Of a DNA stretch of 64,000 nucleotides, positions 57,701 to 64,000 are shown one piece after another (the first letter of the stretch is position 1; every line of letters begins with the position of its first letter). The position numbers were made by a program, and so were the translations under genes. Source of the stretch: Prostheceraeus crozeri (lineage: Eukaryota > Platyhelminthes > Polycladida > Euryleptidae); the NCBI GenBank assembly GCA_907163375.1, contig CAJQUW010007896.1, forward strand, positions 62,001-126,000, read 5' to 3'. A model generated the notes under the pieces. The model did no database searches and was not told the DNA's origin. It was given only the letters and a program-made list of their open reading frames with translations.

Positions 57701-59280
57701 AGTCCGTGAGTTACTGACACTTTCTTCCTAAATTCGCGCACAAAAGGCTCAATAGCATGGATTTATAGATCTTGAAATGCTGAATAAAAAAATCAAATTC
57801 TTGTCACAGTCAATCGCTTTCGATTATAGGTAAGGTTAAAGGATTCCAATTAACAGGAGTGCAGAACAGGAGTTGGCAGAAATTCTATTCACTGCTCTAA
57901 ATGTCGAAAGTGGATCCATCACAGGTGTACGAACTTGCATAGCCTCCGCGACGACCCACAATTTGAGTGCCGTCGCTGCAAGGGTGAGCTTCCTGACATT
58001 CATCCACAAATGCAGGAGGTGTTAATCGGGGATAATGCTTTCGAGGTGGTGGAGTCTTTCTGCTACCTCGGCGATGTGTTAGATAACTGAGGTGGAAGTT
58101 CTGCTGCTGTCACCGCCCGTATAAGATCTGCATGGAAGAATTTTCACGATTTGCTGCCCATTCTCACAACTAAGAGTATCTCTTTACGGCGTAGAGGCCA
58201 TGTCTTTGAGTCCTGTGTGAGAAGTGTTTTGCTATATGCAGCTGAAACATGGCCACTCAGAAATGAAGAAATGACTCGTTTGGCTAGAAGCGACAGCGTC
58301 ATGGTATGTTGGATCTGCGCAGTTAAGTTAAGTGAGCGCCGCTCTATGAATGAGCTCAAGCAGATGCTCGGTCTTCACGACTTAGAGGCTTCGCTTCGTA
58401 GGCATCGGTTGCGGTGGTTCAGTCATCTGGAGCGTATGCCATCGTCGGCATGGCCAAGGCAAGCCCTGGACCTGGTAATCCATGGACCCAACATCAGAGG
58501 AGGTCAAATAAAGAAATGGTCGCACAATATCAGGAAAGACTTGGAGCTGATGAAACTCAATCCTGCTGTCGCCCAAGATAGAGAAGAGTGGAGAAGAAGA
58601 ATTCACCCGAATCGACACCAGACGGCCGTCTCACCCCCACACCTGGGGAAAAGAGACGTTAAACGGGGGTAAGGTAATTGGATTCAAATGATGAAATTCA
58701 AGAAATATCTATGGATTGTGAAACACTTGGAAATTTCGCACATTTTCTTTTGCAGAAAAGAAACCCTTCATCAGAATGCCATGAAATTTGAGACATGATT
58801 GACTTCAGAGCATCAACTTCGATAGAAAAGTTGAAGTGAGTCTCATGATTCAGTATTTGATGTATGAGAGCCTCTACAAAATGAGTTAAATCGCCAAAAT
58901 TAAGTCAAAACATGAAATTTACTCATTTTGTAGAGGCTCTCAAACATCAAACACTGAATCATGTGACTCACTTCAACTTTTATATCGAAGTTGATGTTTT
59001 GAATTCTATCATGTTCCAAATTTCATGGTACCCTCATAAATATTTTCTTTTCTGATAAAGAAAATGTACGAAAATTTCCAAGTGTTTCACAGTCCATAGA
59101 TATTTCTTGAATTTTACCATTGGAATCCAATTGGAATCCTTTAACCCTACCTATAACCGAAAGCGACTGACTGTGACACTCAGGAATTTTGTTTTTTATT
59201 CAGCGTTTCAAGATCTATAAATCCATGCTATTAAGCCTTTTGTGCCCGAATTTAGGAAGAAAGTGTCAGTAGCTCCCGTC
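57701..59280. mobile_element. Foldback element with very long arms, split by a LINE fragment
   Basis: The left arm (57701-57851 continuing at 58676-58900) is mirrored by the right arm down to 59280. Matching blocks include TACTGACACTTTCTTCCTAA, CATGGATTTATAGATCTTGA, TTCAAGAAATATCTATGG, and the core around 58803-58994, where ATCAACTTCGATA meets its complement. Removing the LINE leaves about 756 bp that is almost wholly self-complementary. No transposase is encoded. A partial relative is at 10472..10775. Confidence 0.8.
57852..58675 (+). mobile_element. LINE ORF2 3'-end fragment inserted in the foldback left arm
   Basis: It encodes a non-LTR retrotransposon C-terminus. S-F-C-Y-L-G-D-V-L appears near 58047-58075, then V-L-L-Y-A-A-E-T-W-P-L. 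The conserved R-L-R-W-F-S-H-L-E-R-M follows near 58405-58440, and a final R-E-E-W-R-R-R-I-H block with G-K-R-D-V-K-R-G at the stop. One in-frame stop occurs near 58088. It interrupts the foldback arm between CCAATT and GGATTC, possibly with a short AATT duplication. It is 5'-truncated, as usual for LINE insertions. Confidence 0.8.
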
Positions 59281-59619
59281 CTAATACAAAAACCGCAAAC
59301 ATTTTCACTTAGATACACTAACTTGTCAACGGCTGAATCATTGGCTTAGAATCAGTCACATGTGCAATTATAAGCTTTTCATTGGTCATTCATGCCCCAA
59401 CTTAATTCCCCTGATGTGCCTCGACCTTGAGGGAATTTTCATTCTAGTCAACTTCAGATAAACAATCTATTTCTATGACTAATTCTTAATTATCTTTGCC
59501 ATGGTGGTCCACGGGAAGCCACCATCGCTTCGGTGCTGTCTTTATGGTAATGTGCGCTCGCGGCCTTTGAATATCACGCAGTTTCGGATTTTTTTTTATT
59601 GAAATTTTTCTCTACTTAC

Positions 59620-59787
59620 CAGCATGCACGAGCTGGGAGAAACTGCTCTTCTCATTTAGCATAAGGAAGATGTAATCCATAGGTATGGAACTGATGAGAT
59701 CAAGAAAAAACCATGTCTTTATGTAGTTCCAGGCGATTTCTCGAGGTTCCAACACAATCTCGTCGGCATAGTCATTCTCGATTACAC
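59620..59787 (-). CDS. HCN channel exon: end of S2 loop, S3 and approach to S4
   Basis: This 168-bp exon encodes VIENDYADEIVLEPREIAW, then NYIKTWFFLDLISSIPMDYI and FLMLNEKSSFSQLVHAG. The block T-W-F-x-x-D-x-x-S-S-I-P-x-D-Y-I-F is the S3 signature of HCN channels. The acceptor is ATTTCAG|GTG and the donor GCTG|GTAAGT. It takes two bases to complete a codon with the preceding exon and leaves one base for the next (28616..28713), so frames join perfectly. The encoded segment contributes to the voltage-sensor bundle in the plasma membrane. Confidence 0.93.
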
Positions 59788-60120
59788 CTGAAATGGATGG
59801 AAAAGAAACATGAAAACTGTCGCCTTCTGATTGATCCTTTAGTGTTGAATGACTAATTGGAGGAAGTGAATTCTAACAAGAATCTAATGAAAATTCGGCG
59901 TGAACGTCTAGAGAGAATGCACATATAACTGTCCTGTGATCAGGATCTCTAACATGATTATCAGACTTATTACCTAGTTGATCTAATTCTAATGTAACAA
60001 TCTTGTTACAAAATAAAATCACAAACAAACAAACGCAATTTATAGGTTCATTCACCGCAGTGAACATACTTATTGATTAGCCTAATTCGGTCGAGAATGA
60101 ACATGCTTGGTAGTGACTAA

Positions 60121-60309
60121 GGCCTCAGCCACACTGAAAGCAAAGCAAACACGAGCGTCCCGAGCAAACTTGAGCAAACGTATCTCCGAAAGCTATCAAT
60201 CTCTCTGGTTTGCTTTGCTCGCAGTGTGGGCTTGCAATGATGACTTTATATTTGCTGCAAAACGCTTTGCTCGGAAACGCTTGGAAAAGCTCGCAGTGTG
60301 GCTGTGGCC
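60121..60309. mobile_element. Small MITE with GGCC-ended inverted termini
   Basis: The segment starts GGCCTCAGCCACACTG and ends CAGTGTGGCTGTGGCC, inverted repeats of 16 bp with one mismatch. The inside repeats AGCAAAGCAAAC and GCTTTGCTCG words in both orientations. It has no coding potential. A clear target duplication is not visible, so its superfamily stays open. Confidence 0.65.
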
Positions 60310-62981
60310 TAACGCGGCACGCAATGATATATTCATCTGAATCCGCCACAGATGGAATTCAAAATGTCCCAGTACTTCTAAAATGTAAAGGTGTGGATTC
60401 ACCGTGTTCTGACCTGGACTGAGCTGATCCGTGTTCAGCTGATGATCGCTGTGGTCGCGAAAATCTAATTTACTGCCTCTCTCCACGGCAGTACATTTAT
60501 AAACCATAATCCCTCGTAGTGTATAAGTAAACTTTAGTAATGCGAAGCGGTGAAAAGGAGAAGTCACAGAATCACGTCAAGACAACATGTAGAAGAGATA
60601 GTGGATGAATGTTAATGATGTACAACAGCATTCGCTTTCACGCGTGCGTTTCGGCGTTGCGTTTTAACACGTGAATGTGAACAGTGAAGTGTCTGTCCTG
60701 TCCAGCCTGTCTGCTTAGGAGTCCGGTATAGAGTCCGTGCTCTCTCCAACCTAATCTAACCTAATCTATGTTCAGCATTCAATGAATTGGTACCTAATTC
60801 GCCCTATCCTTCCTGTGGGGATCGAAATCATCAAACTCCATATAAAGGAATGGACATTCTAAAAGAATGTTGTGAAAGTTGAGAATATGTGCATAATAAA
60901 GTGTATAATTTCACAAACTTTGCGCATTATTTAACATATTGCCCACATGCATATTGTAGGTCTAACAGCAAATTTAGTGCAAACGCAATTTTTGATTGAT
61001 TATGAACTCTGTTTCTCTTTCATTAGGAAGAAATTCCAGTATACGTTCAGCAGGGACAATGCTTAAAGCTGATGTACCTCCACCGTCGGTCTTCAATACT
61101 TTTTGCATCATGCCGATGATGTTGCTCAACTATTGAGACCCTCATTGTACGTAGGCTATGATGGATCATGCAGCCATCTTTTTGTCCAAAGCAATATGTA
61201 AAAGAATATGTACGTGTAAATGTCCAAGAAATATAAAAATCAAATTATGCCGACAATTCTTAATTTTTCAATCTGCAAACCGACGTTAGTTTTTGGTAGC
61301 ATACATTGTGGCTACACGACGCCGTTTAAAGATCCGGTACATACACACAGCTCTATGATGTCAGCCCCGAAAAATATTTGAAAATCAATTGTCGATTGAT
61401 ACAATGCAGCTCCACTACTACAGCAAGGTTTGAGGGACTAACAGTTGCTTGATGTCGTGTCAAACGTTCACTCAGGGAGATCTAACTTGAACGTATGTCG
61501 ACTACAAGTGAAGTAAGTCTACATGTGAACATAGTGAGCATCAGGTTTTGTGTATAGCGCTGTTTTAATTTACATGAGTTATTGCTTACAACTGGCAAAC
61601 TTCTGTATGGTCGAATAAATCTTCTATTGAGCGCGACACTTCAAACTTTAACAACATTTGGATGTCAGCAGTCATTGAATGGACGTTTTTATGAGCAAAG
61701 AAGCACCAAAATGTGAATCCTATTGCATAATGCAAAGCAATTTTTACTTCCACTAATCGCATGTGTCTTTTTGGACACGCGTAACTGTGAGACAGTTGTG
61801 TTATTACGAGTACGCATGTTCAAAGATCAGTTTGCCTCTCATAGCGGTAGTCTTCCATAAACAAAAGGCCATCGGCATCTTCATCCCTCCCCGCTGGCCA
61901 CTTGGTCTGATTTCCATTGAAGATGCATTTCCATGTATGATCGCAATTGTGTGCAAGAGACAATTATCTCATCACAAATCAACGAGTGACAGCTCCCAAT
62001 ATAGGCTAGTTTTCCAAACTATTTATTTATGGAATGTTATCTGCCATATTTAGATGATCACCAAGTGCAATGAGGTGAAAATATCAAATAAAGTCGCATT
62101 AGTCGCTCCGTTTGCTTTGCTTGAATTACTGGAATGACAGAAGGTTCTGGCTATCTACCCTCATCAAGGTATCTCTATTCGCAAACTATGAGGACTTTGA
62201 CGTCAGAATATTGCGAACTTTTGATTGCTTTGTCAAAACCATTACAGTGAATCACAATTAATTGGACAATTGGCTCCAAATCGTCGGCACGAACTGGTGT
62301 CAAATCTTTATTCATGAACTTGCTCTTGTCCGCTGTCATTCAAAGTTTAAGATTTTGCCAGTATATAGTGAAGATATGCACTATATGTGCTCTTCTAGAA
62401 TATACTTTGAAATGGAACATGCATGTATGATCAGTTAAAAAGTGAATGGAGGTGATTAAGAGCGAAAAAATGAAATCTGAGACAAGCGAATAGCTACTAT
62501 TTCTATGTCAAAAGGTCGGTGCAGATAAAAACACTTTCCTCGATGTACAAGCACAAGTTGGTGAGCAAAAACTCGCATTTTTTCGAAAGATCTCACAGGC
62601 AATGCTTTGATTGATTTTTACATTCAGCGAGTGTGGCCAGGTGAAATCATTGAAGAAGAGTCCAATACCAATTAGACGAGAAAATTCTGATTTACATTAA
62701 ATCCAATTTCTAGGAATTATTCGAAGAAAATGTTGTGTGGAAAATAAGATACGGGGGGAGACAACAGGGAAAGTGCGGCCAGAAAATCTGTTGGAACAGG
62801 TCGCCGAACGTTGGTGAGTTCTGCGTTCATTCATTGAGGTATTTTGAATATTTCTGCAATGCATCTTGGAACATCTTGTCCTTCTGCTCAGGAATGCTCT
62901 GCCAGCTTCACTCTTAGCAACAAACTAGTGTGATATGATCTGATAGCCGATTGTTAGCGCTGATGGATGAGATGGTACAGT

Positions 62982-63645
62982 CGGAATGAGTTTCAGCAGA
63001 ATCAAGCATTGGAACGATTAGACTTTCACAGAATGATGTTCACCGTATGCCAACAGTGAATCTGAGCATATAACTAGTTCCTCTTCTTGTCAGACAGAGT
63101 CAAAGAAAATACATGTAAATCCAATGGGACGCAGGTCTAGGTTCTCGGTAAAAATTACATTCGTCTGTGTTGTCTCTGATTAAGCAAGAAGTACAAAGCC
63201 ATAAGTCTACATTCATATTTTTTTGAAATGGAATATGTTCAGTTTATTTCCAATCATGCGAATCATGCTAGCGACTTCCGATTTGTAGTGTATACAACGA
63301 AAGTGGTTAAAGGTGGCTAAACTTTATTGGAACAGTTGAATTTGCCGATTTAAAGATGCCTCTTATATCCTAGTTTCACATACAAATGACTTCAGAAAAA
63401 ACCTGTACATAACCATAAAACATTCCACACCAATAATTATAGCTCTGGAGTTAGCATTTTTTCACTTTATGAGAGAAAGCGCCGACAAATGTCATTTTAA
63501 CCAAAACTTCGATATGTTTCCAGATGGATTTGTCTGCATTGTGTTTTCCTTTGATCATGTCTGACAAGAAAAGGAACCGGGTAGAACTCAGCAGACGCGT
63601 AAATTTGTAGCATCCAGGTGTGTGCTGTACTGGCTGTCGGACTAT
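62982..63645. mobile_element. Long-TIR foldback/MITE-like element, copy C
   Basis: Third full copy of the family at 5206..5912. The left arm has GATTAGACTTTCACAGAATG and TTCCTCTTCTTGTCAGACAG. The right arm has TCTGACAAGAAAAGGAACC and GTAGAACTCAGCAGACGCG in inverse orientation. More diverged near the tips than copy B. It sits in an HCN intron, 172 bp from the S1 exon. Confidence 0.68.
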
Positions 63646-63817
63646 GGGTTCCGTGAATCGCCATCATTGAATTAATCCGTCTTTCAATTTTAATCTGCGG
63701 GTGAATGGGCTAATGCGATTGATCACACGGTTAGTGGAAGTGAAAATTCGTTTTCCAAGTGTTATCGAGGAGAAAAAAACATGCAAAATAAGGAAATTGA
63801 TGGATAAAATTTCTTAC

Positions 63818-63984
63818 AACCTGTTCTAAAGTTGACCGCAATGTCCACCAAGAATACTGTGTCCGACACGCAGTTGAAAACGATCCAATGAGTTGAGAGA
63901 TCATCATTGAAAAACGAAATAGCCACCGGCAAGATGATAAGATTTGCAATCAGCATCACCAACATGATGAGATCCCAATAGAAG
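63818..63984 (-). CDS. HCN channel exon: S1 and S2 helices
   Basis: This 167-bp exon encodes [20 protein letters not shown], then [20 protein letters not shown] and [15 protein letters not shown]. The F-Y-W-D-L-I-M-L opening of S1, the W-I-V-F-N linker and D-x-x-F-L-x-D-x-x-x-N-F-R-T-G of S2 are HCN-specific. The acceptor is TTGCAG|C and the donor GGTT|GTAAGA. I prefer this donor over one four bases upstream because it is stronger and keeps the extra residue seen after R-T-G in other HCN channels. The preceding exon with the N-terminus lies beyond the window's right edge. Confidence 0.94.
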
Positions 63985-64000
63985 CTGCAAGAAAGAAGGA

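Larger units (their letters stand above)
28714..59619 (-). other. Giant HCN intron (30.9 kb) carrying the Polinton
   Basis: The interval runs between the S2-S3 exon donor (GCTG|GTAAGT) and the S4 exon acceptor (TTTCAG|GT). The flanking phases match (one base plus two bases make Gly). It contains a complete-ended Polinton, a hAT MITE, another hAT-type element, the foldback element with its nested LINE, and no other host exon that I can recognise. The Polinton alone makes up more than half of it. Confidence 0.85.
59788..63817 (-). other. HCN intron between the S1-S2 and S2-S3 exons (4.0 kb)
   Basis: Bounded by donor GGTT|GTAAGA and acceptor ATTTCAG|GTG. It holds a short MITE-like element (60121..60309) and a copy of the long-TIR family (62982..63645). 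No exon was recognised in between. Confidence 0.85.

Overview
The window is animal nuclear DNA, AT-rich and gene-poor, full of transposon relics. The host gene I can identify is a hyperpolarization-activated cation (HCN/Ih) channel on the minus strand. Three of its exons are visible: S1-S2 at 63818..63984, S2-S3 at 59620..59787, and S4 with the S4-S5 linker at 28616..28713. Their splice sites and phases fit one another. The next exons (S5, pore, S6, cyclic-nucleotide domain) were not found and probably lie left of the window. The gene sequence and repeat content suggest a marine invertebrate. An echinoderm is plausible from the S4 type, but I cannot prove it from sequence alone.

The 30.9-kb intron between the S2-S3 and S4 exons holds a Polinton/Maverick element with both ends present (32733..50211, 17,479 bp). 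It has terminal inverted repeats of about 680 bp and a perfect 6-bp target duplication (TTGGTT). Left to right it carries an adenain-type protease (+), an integrase region preceded in frame by a parvovirus-type phospholipase A2 domain (-), two Gly/Ala-rich candidate virion proteins (-), a major capsid region (-), a fibre-like coiled-coil gene (-), an unidentified 428-aa protein (+), a protein-primed family B DNA polymerase region (+), a packaging ATPase region (-), a penton-type minor capsid protein (-), and two further proteins (-), one with membrane segments. The terminal repeats are nearly identical in their outer parts, so the insertion looks young. Several genes nevertheless look interrupted, about eight to ten times in total, so I treat it as a fossil.

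The most unusual feature of the Polinton is a set of short GC-rich tandem mini-hairpins scattered through very AT-rich genes. Some lie in frame inside unrelated proteins. Others sit at the 3' ends of genes, which resembles the hairpins at mRNA ends of giant viruses.

The rest of the window is layered transposon debris. From 12.5 to 21 kb there is a train of 5'-truncated LINEs, several joined at (GA)n tracts, one of them split by a hAT-type element with an 8-bp target duplication. Other pieces are a second hAT-type element with perfect 8-bp duplications (53235..53970), a five-member family of long-inverted-repeat elements, a foldback element at 57.7-59.3 kb with a LINE fragment inserted in one arm, two tRNA-derived SINE relics and a THAP-like zinc-finger reading frame at 24.7 kb. 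The other stretches show no gene I can support.
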